Of a stretch of 64,000 nt of DNA, positions 19,781 through 29,481 are shown piece after piece. A program made the position numbers and the translations under genes. The notes beneath the pieces were generated by a model, which ran no database searches, was not told the DNA's origin, and was given only the letters and a program-made list of their open reading frames with translations. The stretch comes from Hyphomonadaceae bacterium (GTDB lineage: Bacteria > Pseudomonadota > Alphaproteobacteria > Caulobacterales > Hyphomonadaceae), in assembly GCA_024743315.1 (NCBI GenBank), contig JANSWU010000001.1, positions 806,001 to 870,000 of the forward strand, in the 5' to 3' direction. The first letter of the stretch is position 1. Each line of letters begins with the position of its first letter.

Positions 19781-20329
19781 CTAAAACAGGTCTTCCAGAG
19801 CGCTTAAGGTGGGATGCGTTTGATCTTTGCCTGAGAGGATGGGTTTTGCCCCGTCCAGCGGCCAGGAGATACCGAGTTCGGAATCATTCCAGGCTAGCCC
19901 GCGTTCATCCTCAGGGCTGTAATAGTCCGTGACTTTGTAGCGAACTTCGCAGCCGGGCGTGAGCGTCAGATAGCCATGCGCAAACCCGGTCGGCACATAG
20001 AGTTGCTGGCCCGTTTCAGCCGACAGTTCGACGCCAACATGTTGCCCGAAGGTCGGAGAGGCTTGGCGGAGATCGACCGCGACATCATAGATCCGACCAC
20101 TGGTGCAGGTGACCAGTTTCGCCTGCGCGGTCGGGGCGATCTGATAATGCAGCCCGCGCAGGACATAGGCGTCGGCTGAATAGGCCTGATTGTCCTGAAC
20201 AAAGGGCCCCACTACGCCAGCGGCCTCAAAACTATTGGCGCGGAAGGTCTCGACAAAATACCCCCGCGCATCGCCATGGCGCTTTGGCGTGATCAGGATC
20301 ACATCTGGAATGGCAAGGCGTTGGAACAT
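19781..20329 (-). CDS. rfbC: dTDP-4-dehydrorhamnose 3,5-epimerase
   Basis: The 182-residue cupin-fold enzyme has the RmlC hallmarks: DARGYFVETF, VQDNQAYS, LRGLHYQ (catalytic His), VDLRQASPTFG and VPTGFAHGYLTL. The length matches the family. It converts dTDP-4-keto-6-deoxyglucose to the L-lyxo form. It is the first of the three rfb genes on the minus strand, 67 bases downstream of the priA stop. Confidence 0.97.
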   Translation of the reverse strand: MFQRLAIPDVILITPKRHGDARGYFVETFRANSFEAAGVVGPFVQDNQAYSADAYVLRGLHYQIAPTAQAKLVTCTSGRIYDVAVDLRQASPTFGQHVGVELSAETGQQLYVPTGFAHGYLTLTPGCEVRYKVTDYYSPEDERGLAWNDSELGISWPLDGAKPILSGKDQTHPTLSALEDLF

Positions 20330-20396
20330 GCATTTGTCCGAGTCAGCGTTGCCTCGCTAAACGATAGATTCGGGCTCGGTTCAATAGGCGGCGATC

Positions 20397-22559
20397 TTAC
20401 AAGAAAGAATAAGGATCAATATCAACTGCGACGCGGGCGGCGTTTGGCAGTTTCAAATCCTTGAGCCAGGCGGCCATATAGGCTGATAGGTCAATGTCGC
20501 GTGGCGCGGTGATCAGGAAGCGCAATCGATGGCGGCCACGCAGGATGCTGATCGGGGCCGGGGCAGGGCCATAGACGGTGACCCCATCCCCATTCGGGGC
20601 AACCTTCCCCGCGACGAGGCCAATCTCCTTGGCCATGCCAGCATCCGGCGCCGACAGGACCATCGCGGCCATCCGGCCGAAGGGCGGCAGGATCAATTCT
20701 TCGCGGACATCGCGCTCAATCTTCAAAAAGCCATCACGATCGCTCGCCGCCAGGGCTTGCATGGCTGGATTTTCCGGCTGGTAGGTCTGGATCAGGGCCC
20801 GGCCGGGGCGTTCGGCCCGCCCGGCCCGGCCCGCAACCTGGCTGAGCAATTGATAAGTCCGCTCGCCGGCGCGCAGATCACCGCCTTGCAAGCCGCTATC
20901 GGCATCAACCACGCCGACCAGGGTCAGGTTCGGGAAATTGTGACCCTTGGCGACAATTTGCGTCCCGACCAGAACATCGATCTCGCCATGGGCCATGCGC
21001 TCGACAATCCCGCGGGTCGCCTCGCCGCCCATCGCTGTATCGGAGGAGAAGACCTCGACCTTGGCCTCAGGCAGCAGCACGCGTACCTCTTCGGCGACGC
21101 GTTCAACCCCGGGACCGACCCCCATGAGTGAGTCCTTGGCGCCGCAGAGCGGGCACTTGTCCGGCTTTGGCATAGACCAACCGGTCAAATGACAGACGAG
21201 GCGGTTGGTGTAGCGATGTTCGGTCAGCCAGCTTTCTGTGCCCGGGCTTTTCAAGCGCTCGCCACAGGCTTTGCAGATCACCAATGGCGCGTAGCCCCGG
21301 CGATTGAGGAAGAGCAGGCTTTGCTCCCCAGCGGCATGGGTGTCGACCAGCGCTTTAGACAGAACGGGCGAAAGCCAATTGCCTTTTTCCGGCGTGTTGG
21401 CGCGCAGGTCGACCAGATCCATGTCGGGTAGACGTGCGGCCCCAGGGCGCGCCGATAATTTGAGTCGCCGATAGCGCCCGGTTTCCGCATTGACGACGGT
21501 CTCCAAAGCCGGCGTCGCCGAGGCGAGAATGACCCCAGCCTCTTCCAGCTTGGCTCGCATCACGGCCATGTCGCGTGCGTGATAGCGAACCCCGTCTTCC
21601 TGCTTGAAGCTGGTATCATGCTCTTCATCGACAATGATGAGTTTAAGATTGGCAAAAGGCAGAAACAGCGCCGATCGGGCCCCCGTCACGATCCTTGCGC
21701 GACCGTGCGCCACTTCGCGCCAGGTGCGGCGTCTCTGTTGATCACTCAGCGAAGAGTGCCAGGGTGCTGGTCCTGCGCCGAAGCGCGCCTCGAACCGGTC
21801 AAACACGGCCTGAGTTAGGGCAATTTCCGGTAACAGGACCAGGACTTGAGCATCGGGATCTTGGCGCAGCGTTTCTGAAATCGCTTCGAAATAAACCTCG
21901 GTCTTGCCTGAACCGGTAATCCCATCGAGCAGGAAAGGGGTGTATCCACCGTTTCGCGCGGCCGCCCGTAAATCGGCTGCCGCAGCGGCTTGTTCTGCGG
22001 TCAGGTCGGGGCCAGCGCGGTTGGGGTCCGGGTTCGGGAAGGGCAAATCCGTCGCCAGTGTCTTGGCCGAAAGGCTGCCGGCCTCTGCCAGGCCCTTGAC
22101 CACTGAGGCAGACACCCCAGCGAGGCGCGCCAATTCCGCAGCGCTGGCTGGGCCAGCGTCTAGGGCGGCTTGCAGCACCTTCTCGCGCGCCGACGTCATC
22201 CGGTTGGTCCGGTGCCCGGTTGCGGCATAGACGGTCTGGGTCGGCGATGGCGACAGACCGCCGCGCGCGCGCAAGGCCATGCCCAGCACCTGGCCGGGGC
22301 CGGCCACGTTGTAGCGCGCACAAAACTCGATGAAGCGCCGCATCGAAGCTGGCATGGGGGGCGTGGGGAAGACGCTGTCAATCGCTTTCAGCTCGCGCGT
22401 TGGATCGGTCTCGACAATTTCCCAGACGACACCTGTGCGCTCATACTTGCCGAGCGGGGCACGGACATATGAACCTGATTCCACCTTCAATCCATCAGGA
22501 ATGAGATAGTCGAACGGTTCTGGCAGCGGCAATGGGAAAAGGATTCGGGCCGTCGGCAT
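20397..22559 (-). CDS. priA: Primosomal protein N' (replication restart helicase PriA)
   Basis: The start at ATG 22559 follows GGAGG at 22564-22568 and gives 720 residues; a longer frame to 22598 is unlikely. A 3'-DNA-binding domain ([10 protein letters not shown]) precedes the helicase with Walker [12 protein letters not shown] and Walker B VDEEHD. The zinc region keeps Cys429/Cys432 and Cys469/Cys472. The second zinc site reads Ser438, Thr441, Cys456, Thr459, so three of its four usual cysteines are gone. PriA reloads the replisome at stalled forks and recruits partners through this zinc region. Confidence 0.96.
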   Translation of the reverse strand: MPTARILFPLPLPEPFDYLIPDGLKVESGSYVRAPLGKYERTGVVWEIVETDPTRELKAIDSVFPTPPMPASMRRFIEFCARYNVAGPGQVLGMALRARGGLSPSPTQTVYAATGHRTNRMTSAREKVLQAALDAGPASAAELARLAGVSASVVKGLAEAGSLSAKTLATDLPFPNPDPNRAGPDLTAEQAAAAADLRAAARNGGYTPFLLDGITGSGKTEVYFEAISETLRQDPDAQVLVLLPEIALTQAVFDRFEARFGAGPAPWHSSLSDQQRRRTWREVAHGRARIVTGARSALFLPFANLKLIIVDEEHDTSFKQEDGVRYHARDMAVMRAKLEEAGVILASATPALETVVNAETGRYRRLKLSARPGAARLPDMDLVDLRANTPEKGNWLSPVLSKALVDTHAAGEQSLLFLNRRGYAPLVICKACGERLKSPGTESWLTEHRYTNRLVCHLTGWSMPKPDKCPLCGAKDSLMGVGPGVERVAEEVRVLLPEAKVEVFSSDTAMGGEATRGIVERMAHGEIDVLVGTQIVAKGHNFPNLTLVGVVDADSGLQGGDLRAGERTYQLLSQVAGRAGRAERPGRALIQTYQPENPAMQALAASDRDGFLKIERDVREELILPPFGRMAAMVLSAPDAGMAKEIGLVAGKVAPNGDGVTVYGPAPAPISILRGRHRLRFLITAPRDIDLSAYMAAWLKDLKLPNAARVAVDIDPYSFL

Positions 22560-22606
22560 CCGCCCTCCATAGCAGAGGCCGCAGATGGCGAAACCCACCG
22601 TTAAGC

Positions 22607-23524
22607 ATGATCAGCGATCTTGCCCCCATGTCCCTGATCGAAGGCTTTCTCGATTTTATTCAGCGTGAGCAGCGTCTTGCGACCAATACGGTCGAGGCTT
22701 ATCGCAGTGACCTGTCCGAATTCATCGGCTTTCTCCGGGTTCACTTGGAAACTGAACCGAGTATGCGGGCCTTTGCGTCCCTGCAGGCCAGGGACATTCG
22801 CGCCTTTCTCGCCGCGCGGCGCCGCGACGGCCTAGCCGATGCCTCCATTGCGCGCCTTCTGTCGGCGATCAAAAGCTTCTATCGTTGGCTCGATCGGGCG
22901 CATGGGGTTGAAAATCCCGAAATCGCGTTCTTAAGCGGCCCGAAACGCGCCCAACGCTTGCCGCGGCCAGTCTCAGAAACCGCCGCCAAAGACCTGTTGG
23001 AACAGGCCGAACAGCTTCAGGAAGAGACCTGGATCGCGGCGCGTGATGTTGCCGCGCTCAGCCTGATGTATGGCGCCGGTTTGCGAATATCCGAAGTGCT
23101 GGACTTGCCGGGCGACCTTAAATCCGCACCAGAGCGTCTGCGCATCAAAGGCAAGGGTGGCAAAGTCCGGATTGTTCCGATCATTCCGGCCGTGCGCGAC
23201 GCGATTATAGACTATGCGGATCTCTGTCCATATGCGCTGAATGCCAAGACGCCGCTCTTTTACGGTGCCCGCGGTAAGCGCTTGCAGGCGCCGATCCTGC
23301 GCAAACAAGTGCAGATCCTGCGCGGCGCGCTCGGCCTGACCGATAGTGCCACCCCGCACGCCTTGCGTCATAGTTTTGCGACGCATCTGCTGGCCCACGG
23401 CGCTGATTTGCGGGCGATTCAGACTTTGCTGGGCCATGCCAGCCTGTCGACGACGCAAGTCTATACTGGGGTCGAGGCGGGGCATTTGCGGCAGGTCCAT
23501 GCCAAGGCGCATCCGCGGGGCTAG
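22607..23524 (+). CDS. xerC: Tyrosine recombinase XerC
   Basis: The 305-residue protein starts at ATG 22607 (ATG 22628 is also possible; neither has a strong RBS). It has an N-terminal SAM-like core-binding domain ([23 protein letters not shown]) and a catalytic domain with the Arg in GAGLRISE, Lys in [30 protein letters not shown] and the nucleophile Tyr in VYTGV. XerC with XerD resolves chromosome dimers at dif. It is divergent from priA, as is common in alphaproteobacteria, with 47 bases between the starts. Confidence 0.95.
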   Translation: MISDLAPMSLIEGFLDFIQREQRLATNTVEAYRSDLSEFIGFLRVHLETEPSMRAFASLQARDIRAFLAARRRDGLADASIARLLSAIKSFYRWLDRAHGVENPEIAFLSGPKRAQRLPRPVSETAAKDLLEQAEQLQEETWIAARDVAALSLMYGAGLRISEVLDLPGDLKSAPERLRIKGKGGKVRIVPIIPAVRDAIIDYADLCPYALNAKTPLFYGARGKRLQAPILRKQVQILRGALGLTDSATPHALRHSFATHLLAHGADLRAIQTLLGHASLSTTQVYTGVEAGHLRQVHAKAHPRG

Positions 23525-23596
23525 AACCCGTCAATCCGACCTGGTCGTCTCAGCGCCAAGCTCGCGGGCTTTCCTCCAGAGACAGGACCGACCGGC

Positions 23597-24421
23597 ATGG
23601 ATTTCTCCGCGAAACTTGTATTGCCCTATCTGCTACCCAACCAGGCGCAAAAACATGTTACATTGAATGAAAGCTTGCGGGCTTTAGACGCTCTGGTTCA
23701 GCTCTCTGTGATTTCGCGATCGGAGGTGACGCCGCCCGCCAGCCCAGAAGATGGCGACCGCTATATCGTGGCGGATGGCGGGACGAGCGCATGGGCGGGT
23801 TGGGATGGCCATGTGGCGAGTTTTCAGGATGGCAGCTGGCGGGGACACGTGCCGCAAGCCGGATGGATGGCCTGGGTTGAAGCAGACAATGGACAGGTGG
23901 TGTTTGACGGGTCGGCGTGGATCAAGCCAACGCTCGATGCCGCCTCCATCTGGGGCATCAACGCGACAGCGGATGCGTTTAATCGCCTCGCGGTACGTGC
24001 GCCTGCGAGCCTGTTCGATCATGAAGATGGTGGTCACCAGTTGAAGATTAACAAGGCAAGCGAGAGCGACACAGCCAGCCTGCTGTTTCAAACCGGTTAT
24101 AGCGCGCGCGCCGAGATCGGCTTGGTTGGGAATGACGACTTTAAGATAAAAGTATCCGCGGATGGGGCGACGTTTTCGAATTCTATTTGCGTCCAATCAG
24201 ACTCAGGATTCATTGGAATCGGCACCGACTCGCCCACAGCGCATCTGCACTTGAATGGGTATTTGCGGCTCAACGAGGTTGCCCTTACGGACTTGACGCC
24301 ACCCGCCCAAGTCGGCGCCGGAGCGATCATCTGGGTTTCGGATGAGGGCGGTATCCCATCTCTCGCTGTGTCCGACGGGGCTAATTGGCGCGTCCTGTCG
24401 CTTGGCGAAATTATCGCATAA
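23597..24421 (+). CDS. DUF2793 domain protein (phage/gene-transfer-agent-like)
   Basis: The 274 residues open with the DUF2793 pattern (LPYLLPNQAQKHVTLNESLR, PPASPEDGDRYIVADG). They continue into a beta-rich part with GFIGIGTDSPTAHLHLNG, a motif common in tail-fibre or spike proteins, ending in GANWRVLSLGEI. The family occurs in phage and GTA tail regions, but no other phage gene is visible here, so this is an orphan. The 3' end overlaps the convergent glycosyltransferase gene by 11 bases. Confidence 0.85.
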   Translation: MDFSAKLVLPYLLPNQAQKHVTLNESLRALDALVQLSVISRSEVTPPASPEDGDRYIVADGGTSAWAGWDGHVASFQDGSWRGHVPQAGWMAWVEADNGQVVFDGSAWIKPTLDAASIWGINATADAFNRLAVRAPASLFDHEDGGHQLKINKASESDTASLLFQTGYSARAEIGLVGNDDFKIKVSADGATFSNSICVQSDSGFIGIGTDSPTAHLHLNGYLRLNEVALTDLTPPAQVGAGAIIWVSDEGGIPSLAVSDGANWRVLSLGEIIA

Positions 24422-25679
24422 GTGATTTGGGGATGCACTCCAAATGGGACGCCATGCGCGCACCCACATTTTCCAGGCTGGCGAGCTCGCTGATTGTCTC
24501 TTTTCCACTTCGACCCAGCCTCTGGCGAAAGGACTCGTCCTCTGCCACTTGTTTCATGAGTTTGGCGGCATGGGATTCATCAGCAGAAGCCCATTTGGTG
24601 TCCTCGATCTGATAGACGCCGTATGGGTCGACGCATGGGATCAGGGAATAGTCGACCAGAGCGGCAGACCCGGCATGGGTAAAATCGGTATTGCCCGACC
24701 AATTTGTGCAGATCACAGGTTTGGACAAGGCCATTGCCTCAGCCAGGGTCAAGCCAAACCCTTCGGAGCGATGCAGCGAGATGAGTGCGTCTGCGGAATT
24801 CAACAGCAACCACAATTCCGGCTCGCTCAGCGAGGCGTCCAGTAGGGCGATATTCTTGGCGTCGCCGATCGCCTGCTCGAGCGCTTGTCTGGCGGCTTCG
24901 TGTCGATCAATATTTCGAGTCTTAATGACCAATTTGTGCGCAGGTGAATCACCAAACGCGTGCTGAAAAGCTCTGATCGTCGCGAACGGGTTTTTGCGCT
25001 CGAACGAAGACATACTGTCCGCCATGGTCAAAAAAACGAACGCGTCATCCCAACCGAAACGGGCGCGATCGGTTTGCAGATTTTGCGGCGGGGATATGGC
25101 ATGGCCAAACACACTGATCTTCGGCGCTGCAGGGTGTTGCCGCAGAGCCGCGGCCGCGAAATCGCTGATCGTCCAAATTTCCGATAGGTATTTAAACGCC
25201 GTCTCCCACCCAATCGGGAAATTGGGCAACTCCCATGCCCAGTACCCGATCGTGTACCAATTCCGGCCTCTGCGGAGCCCTAAGTGCTGCATCGCGGACA
25301 TGGTTTCCGGGCCGTTCAACTGCAAGATCAGAGTGCCTTCCTGCTCCGATGGCATCGGCTGACATGGGATATCGGTATTCAGGTCAACCGGCGCAAACGG
25401 CGCCGAGAGGTCGACCGCTATGGGATCGAGGCCAGCGGCTTGCAACGCGCGATAGGTGGTTCGAGCGCCTTCTCCGATTCCGCTCGCAGTGTTGAACAGT
25501 CCGGCGACGACGAGCGGCGCACGCGGATCGGTGGGTCTGGATTCAGCCGGCCGCGCGATCATCGAACGCGCATAAGCGCTTTGCCAACGTGGCCCTGCCA
25601 ATGTCCAGAATTGATGACGCCAAGAGGTTGGGAGTAGGGTCCATAAACGCCGAAGAATCGCCGAATTATCCTCCGTCAT
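24411..25679 (-). CDS. GT4-family glycosyltransferase
   Basis: The 422-residue protein has two Rossmann-like halves. SGIGEGARTTY at about residue 66 is the acceptor-side loop, and EGFGLTLAEAMALSKPVI near residue 310 is the GT4 donor-binding E-x7-E signature. Donor and acceptor are unknown. It is the last gene of the leftward glycan operon, 33 bases after the GT2 gene. Base composition is intermediate between the GC-rich flank and the AT-richer island. Confidence 0.88.
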   Translation of the reverse strand: MTEDNSAILRRLWTLLPTSWRHQFWTLAGPRWQSAYARSMIARPAESRPTDPRAPLVVAGLFNTASGIGEGARTTYRALQAAGLDPIAVDLSAPFAPVDLNTDIPCQPMPSEQEGTLILQLNGPETMSAMQHLGLRRGRNWYTIGYWAWELPNFPIGWETAFKYLSEIWTISDFAAAALRQHPAAPKISVFGHAISPPQNLQTDRARFGWDDAFVFLTMADSMSSFERKNPFATIRAFQHAFGDSPAHKLVIKTRNIDRHEAARQALEQAIGDAKNIALLDASLSEPELWLLLNSADALISLHRSEGFGLTLAEAMALSKPVICTNWSGNTDFTHAGSAALVDYSLIPCVDPYGVYQIEDTKWASADESHAAKLMKQVAEDESFRQRLGRSGKETISELASLENVGARMASHLECIPKSLMR

Positions 25680-25712
25680 GTTTCTTGCCCTTCAAGATGA
25701 GAACCTTCATGG

Positions 25713-26600
25713 TCAGGTCACGCTTTGATGTCGCTTTGTGATCTGTTCGATGGCCCATATTGCCTGGGAATAATGGTGTCGAGTGGCATACATTTTCGCC
25801 CGATCAAGGAAGATGAGTGCCGGTCGCAGGAATCGCTCAGGTTGATCTCTATGGATTTCGAGAAGTTCGTCCAAATAGGTCGCCGCCCAGTGCCACTGCG
25901 CGCCCCCCAAATACTCACTCGAGATTTTCAAACCTTCCAGCGCAACAATGTCTCGTTTGGTTTTTGTAATGCAGCTTTCATGTAGACGCGATTGCGCGAG
26001 CACCGGGTCCAGAAAGCCGATTTCGTTGGCGAAGACCCCAAAAGCGCGTACCCAATATTCATAGTCAAATGCAGTTTGGAGTGTTGTGTCCAAATAGCCG
26101 AGACGTTCAATTACGGATCTCCGGAAGAAGACTGTCGGTTGGCAGATGAAACACCCAGCCTTAAAACCATCGAGCCCAACCGTGGGCGGTTGCGTAGGAT
26201 ATTTCCCGATGAGATCCCCAGTCTCATCAACATGTTCTGCGTGTCCGTAAACCAATTGCCAGCTTGGGTTGCTGCGAAACGAGGTCACAACCGTTTTCAA
26301 GGTTCCAGACAGAAAGAGGTCGTCCGAGTTCAGCCAGCCAACGAACTCTCCGTCCGCGCGGCGTAATCCGCTATTCACTGCTGCACTTGGACCGTCATCA
26401 TGTTCACTGGTCCATTTCAAGCGAGGATCTTTGGCGCTTATTTCTTGGAGAATCTCAACCGTTCCGTCATCGGACATGCCATCTTGGACGATCAATTCCA
26501 CATCCTGAAAATCTTGGTTCAGGACGCTTTCGATCGATTGTCTAATGAAGCGAGCCTGATTGAAGGATGGCATTACGATGGAGAGTGTAACGTGGCTCAT
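25713..26600 (-). CDS. GT2-family glycosyltransferase
   Basis: The 295-residue GT-A protein has VTLSIVMPSFNQARFI at the N-terminus, VQDGMSDDGT as the nucleotide-binding loop, and GWLNSDDLF, which carries the DxD-like acidic pair. The C-terminal 80 residues are helical. Its start overlaps the sulfotransferase-like gene by 4 bases (ATGA). The sugar transferred cannot be named. Confidence 0.92.
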   Translation of the reverse strand: MSHVTLSIVMPSFNQARFIRQSIESVLNQDFQDVELIVQDGMSDDGTVEILQEISAKDPRLKWTSEHDDGPSAAVNSGLRRADGEFVGWLNSDDLFLSGTLKTVVTSFRSNPSWQLVYGHAEHVDETGDLIGKYPTQPPTVGLDGFKAGCFICQPTVFFRRSVIERLGYLDTTLQTAFDYEYWVRAFGVFANEIGFLDPVLAQSRLHESCITKTKRDIVALEGLKISSEYLGGAQWHWAATYLDELLEIHRDQPERFLRPALIFLDRAKMYATRHHYSQAIWAIEQITKRHQSVT

Positions 26601-27712
26601 TCGCTGGATCTCTTTTGGAATAAGCGTAAAATTTTCTCGGTAAGGCTTTGTCGCTGTCCACGGTAATTGTGAGTGTCACGCCACAATTCGTACGCGATCG
26701 AAATCGCATCACCATACAATGGTTCGAGGGATTCTGCGGTGTCAGGATATTCCGAGAAATCTTCGTTGAATAGCGGCCCGTCCAGATCCGGAAACGCGAT
26801 TTCCTTTAGCGTTGCATTATCCGTCTTGAACTGATCGTAGAATGCCTGAGCTTCGGTTTTTGAGATCGGATAATACTTGCCTTCACAGAGTTTCGATACG
26901 CTATTTGTAAACCCTCGCCGTTCTTCGTCAATTTTGTGCTCCGCTGAAATGGGATACATCGCGTTGAATGCATTCAGGAATTGAAACCCTCGTCGATCAA
27001 GCGATCTGTTTAGCGTTTGTGCCTGCTCGGGTGGCGCTTCAAATCCGCATGTCTCGCAAAAGTCAGCGAGCAGATCGCCTTGGTACCAATGCTCTGGTTC
27101 AAACAAGCGGACTTTGATGTTTTCTTGTCCGAAAACCGTCGACCATCGCTCGTAGATCCCTAGGTGGTCATAGTTCCCCGCCGTCCGATTCATGAACGAA
27201 ATGACGTCGAGATTGTTCAAAGAAGCGTTCGACTTCATTCGAGTAGAAATGAATGAAAGTGCTAACTGATCCTGTCGGCGGAAATATACAATAATTTCAA
27301 ATTCATCGACCCAAGGCTTTAAGAATTCTTGCAGGGCATAAATGTCTTCGATTGCGGTCAGCCGACTTTGAAAGTGTTCGGAGGATATGAGCAGCGTGTC
27401 GGCATTCTTGGCAGCGTCGAATGTTGCTCGCAGGGACTGCACTAGATTTTCGCGGAAACGCAGTTGAGATTCGTTATCAGTGATTGCGAACCTGGCGCCA
27501 AAATCGTGTCGCCAAGGTTTAGAATGAACGGCCGCAACAAACTCCCATTGTGAGGCATTTGTTCTGTCTGGCATCACAGGCCTGCAGATATTTTGTTTCG
27601 CCAACCATTTTTCGTTGCGATCGAAAAAATCCTGGATGGTTTTCGTCCCGGTCTTAACGGTTCCAATGTGCAGAATACAGCGTCTGAACCGCTTGTATTT
27701 CGAACTCGACAT
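26597..27712 (-). CDS. Sulfotransferase-like P-loop protein
   Basis: The 371 residues begin with CILHIGTVKTGTKTIQDFF, matching the 5'-phosphosulfate loop of PAPS-dependent sulfotransferases. A 3'-phosphate-like stretch IIVYFRRQDQLALSFIS follows near residue 150. The C-terminal half is unrecognised. In a glycan operon the likely job is sulfation of a sugar or lipid carrier in the cytosol. Sequence conservation is modest, so the activity is an inference. A 92-base gap separates it from the SDR gene upstream. Confidence 0.72.
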   Translation of the reverse strand: MSSSKYKRFRRCILHIGTVKTGTKTIQDFFDRNEKWLAKQNICRPVMPDRTNASQWEFVAAVHSKPWRHDFGARFAITDNESQLRFRENLVQSLRATFDAAKNADTLLISSEHFQSRLTAIEDIYALQEFLKPWVDEFEIIVYFRRQDQLALSFISTRMKSNASLNNLDVISFMNRTAGNYDHLGIYERWSTVFGQENIKVRLFEPEHWYQGDLLADFCETCGFEAPPEQAQTLNRSLDRRGFQFLNAFNAMYPISAEHKIDEERRGFTNSVSKLCEGKYYPISKTEAQAFYDQFKTDNATLKEIAFPDLDGPLFNEDFSEYPDTAESLEPLYGDAISIAYELWRDTHNYRGQRQSLTEKILRLFQKRSSE

Positions 27713-27804
27713 TATTGATTGGCCTGCTTGGTTCTATGAAACGAGATATTTGTTTTTGCCGAATGCTTAAACAGTTTTCCTCAGCTGAGGGCCCGCTCGC
27801 CCGA

Positions 27805-28545
27805 TTATGCTGGATCGTGCAGCCGAGACAGAATGCCGCCATCTGCATAGATCGTGGTCCCTGTCAAAAAGGAGGCCTGCTCGGAAGCGAGGAACAATGC
27901 AATGTTTGCGATTTCTTCGGGTGCAGCGATCCTTTGGAGGGGATGTACGTCCTGCAGGGCTTTGAATCCCAATTCGTTTCCTTCAAAGCCAGCTTCGAGC
28001 ATTTTGGTCGCGGTCGCGGCCGGAGCAACTGTATTCACTCTGACGTCGGGCCCAAGATCAACTGCCAGCGCTCGTGTCATACCGTGCAAGGCCGTTTTGG
28101 ATGTCGCATAGGCGGCGAAATCGGGCTTCGTGGCTTGAGCGTGAACTGAACCAATATTTACGATACTGCCTTTTGCAGCGATCAGGTCACTCAAGAACTC
28201 TTTCGCCAACAGCATGGGTGCCACGACGTTGACGTTCATGGATTCGATGATTTGAGCCGGTGTAAGTTTTTGCAAAGATCCGAGATGCTGGACCGCCGCA
28301 TTATTAATCAGGGTCGAGATGGGCTTTTCTTGAGTGAGTGCGCGAACATCTGAAGCGAGCGCTGCGAGCGCTTCTTCATCGCTGACGAAGTCCGAGATGT
28401 CCAAGTTGAAAACAGCATCGATGTTCTTAGAAGCCTGCCCAACCCGGTCGATCCCTATGACGAACCATCCTGCTTGATAGAAAGCCTGCGCCAAGCACTC
28501 GCCGATTCCGCCATTGCAACCAGTGATGATGACGCTTTTTTTCAT
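27805..28545 (-). CDS. Short-chain dehydrogenase/reductase (SDR)
   Basis: The 246-residue classical SDR has TGCNGGIGE at residue 8, NNAAVQH, the Ser in VNIGSVHA and the catalytic YATSK near residue 148. It starts within the stop of the 2-hydroxyacid dehydrogenase gene (4-base overlap), and a cytidylyltransferase gene lies just before that. The three appear to form one pathway module. An SDR beside a CMP-sugar synthetase-like gene recalls the ptmA/ptmB pairing in Campylobacter flagellin-glycan loci. Confidence 0.88.
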   Translation of the reverse strand: MKKSVIITGCNGGIGECLAQAFYQAGWFVIGIDRVGQASKNIDAVFNLDISDFVSDEEALAALASDVRALTQEKPISTLINNAAVQHLGSLQKLTPAQIIESMNVNVVAPMLLAKEFLSDLIAAKGSIVNIGSVHAQATKPDFAAYATSKTALHGMTRALAVDLGPDVRVNTVAPAATATKMLEAGFEGNELGFKALQDVHPLQRIAAPEEIANIALFLASEQASFLTGTTIYADGGILSRLHDPA

Positions 28546-29480
28546 TCTGTGAGCATCCTGTTGATCTTTTCAATCGCCAGCAAACTCACACGCCTGACCG
28601 CGTCCTTGGAGTTCGAACCGTTGTGCGAGCCAAAGATGCACTGATCAAATCTGCGCAAGGGGTTATCGCTTTGCATGGGTTCGATCTCGAAGACGTCGAG
28701 CGCTGCCGAGTGCACGACACCATTCTCCAAACCCTCAACTAAAGCAGCCTGCGAAATCACCGGACCACGGGCCACATTTACAATGCGAATGCCGGGTTTG
28801 ATCAGGTCTAAGACCGCTCGATTGAACATGTGGTGAGTTTTTTCATTAAGCGGGCAGGTAAACACCAAAAAGTCTAACTCGCTCAGCCGACTCGGCCAGC
28901 TCGCGTTTTCAACCTCAATGCCTTCAACTGGATGGAACGCAGGATCGTAAACTATTACTTTGCCGCCGCAGGCGATTACACGTTTCGCTGTTTGCGATCC
29001 AATATCGCCGAATCCGACCACTCCAACAGACCGACCGGCAACGCTAATTCCTGCGGGTTTTGGCCAAGTTTTTGACGCGCGAATTTCGCGATCAATCCGA
29101 TAAGTCTCGCGGGCCAGGCCCAACAAGTAAGTCAAAGCGACGTCGGCGACTTCGCCGCCAAAAACATTTGGCGTGTTGTCAACGGGAATGCCGAACGCAT
29201 CGAATGCCTCGAAATTTACATTGTCGACGCCTACGCCCCACTTTATCGCAGCGCGAAACTTTCCCTTAGACCCGGCTTCGACGACTTGGAAACTTGCGGG
29301 GTCATCTCCCATGATCCAACCATCATAATCGGGCAGCATCTCCATCAGCGTTCGCTCATCGAGGACCTGCTCTACGTCCGCCGCGGTGTATTCGAGGCCA
29401 ACAGCACTGAAGGCAGCGTCAAACTCGTCAATCATGCCGAGCATAGGAGGGCATGAAACCAGGATACGAGGATTTGGCAT
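28542..29480 (-). CDS. D-isomer-specific 2-hydroxyacid dehydrogenase
   Basis: The start at ATG 29480 comes 1 base after the cytidylyltransferase stop and gives 312 residues. Longer frames run back through that gene. The NAD-binding motif GVVGFGDIGSQTAKRV lies near residue 148. The catalytic Arg is in NVARGPV, the Glu in VFEIEP and the His in GSHNGSN. It resembles D-3-phosphoglycerate dehydrogenase catalytic domains without a regulatory ACT domain. The substrate is unknown but is probably linked to the sugar acid activated by the adjacent genes. Confidence 0.9.
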   Translation of the reverse strand: MPNPRILVSCPPMLGMIDEFDAAFSAVGLEYTAADVEQVLDERTLMEMLPDYDGWIMGDDPASFQVVEAGSKGKFRAAIKWGVGVDNVNFEAFDAFGIPVDNTPNVFGGEVADVALTYLLGLARETYRIDREIRASKTWPKPAGISVAGRSVGVVGFGDIGSQTAKRVIACGGKVIVYDPAFHPVEGIEVENASWPSRLSELDFLVFTCPLNEKTHHMFNRAVLDLIKPGIRIVNVARGPVISQAALVEGLENGVVHSAALDVFEIEPMQSDNPLRRFDQCIFGSHNGSNSKDAVRRVSLLAIEKINRMLTE

Positions 29481-29481
29481 A

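Noticed and set aside
22607-23524. Tyrosine recombinase as a sign of an integrated element
   Set aside because: Its sequence and its divergent position next to priA fit housekeeping XerC; no tRNA, direct repeats or other mobility genes are nearby.
23597-24421. DUF2793 gene as part of a prophage
   Set aside because: No capsid, terminase, portal, lysis or other tail genes are present on either side.
27779-27790. Perfect palindrome CCTCAGCTGAGG between the SDR and sulfotransferase-like genes
   Set aside because: It has no loop, is followed by no T run, and palindromes of this length occur by chance many times in 64 kb.
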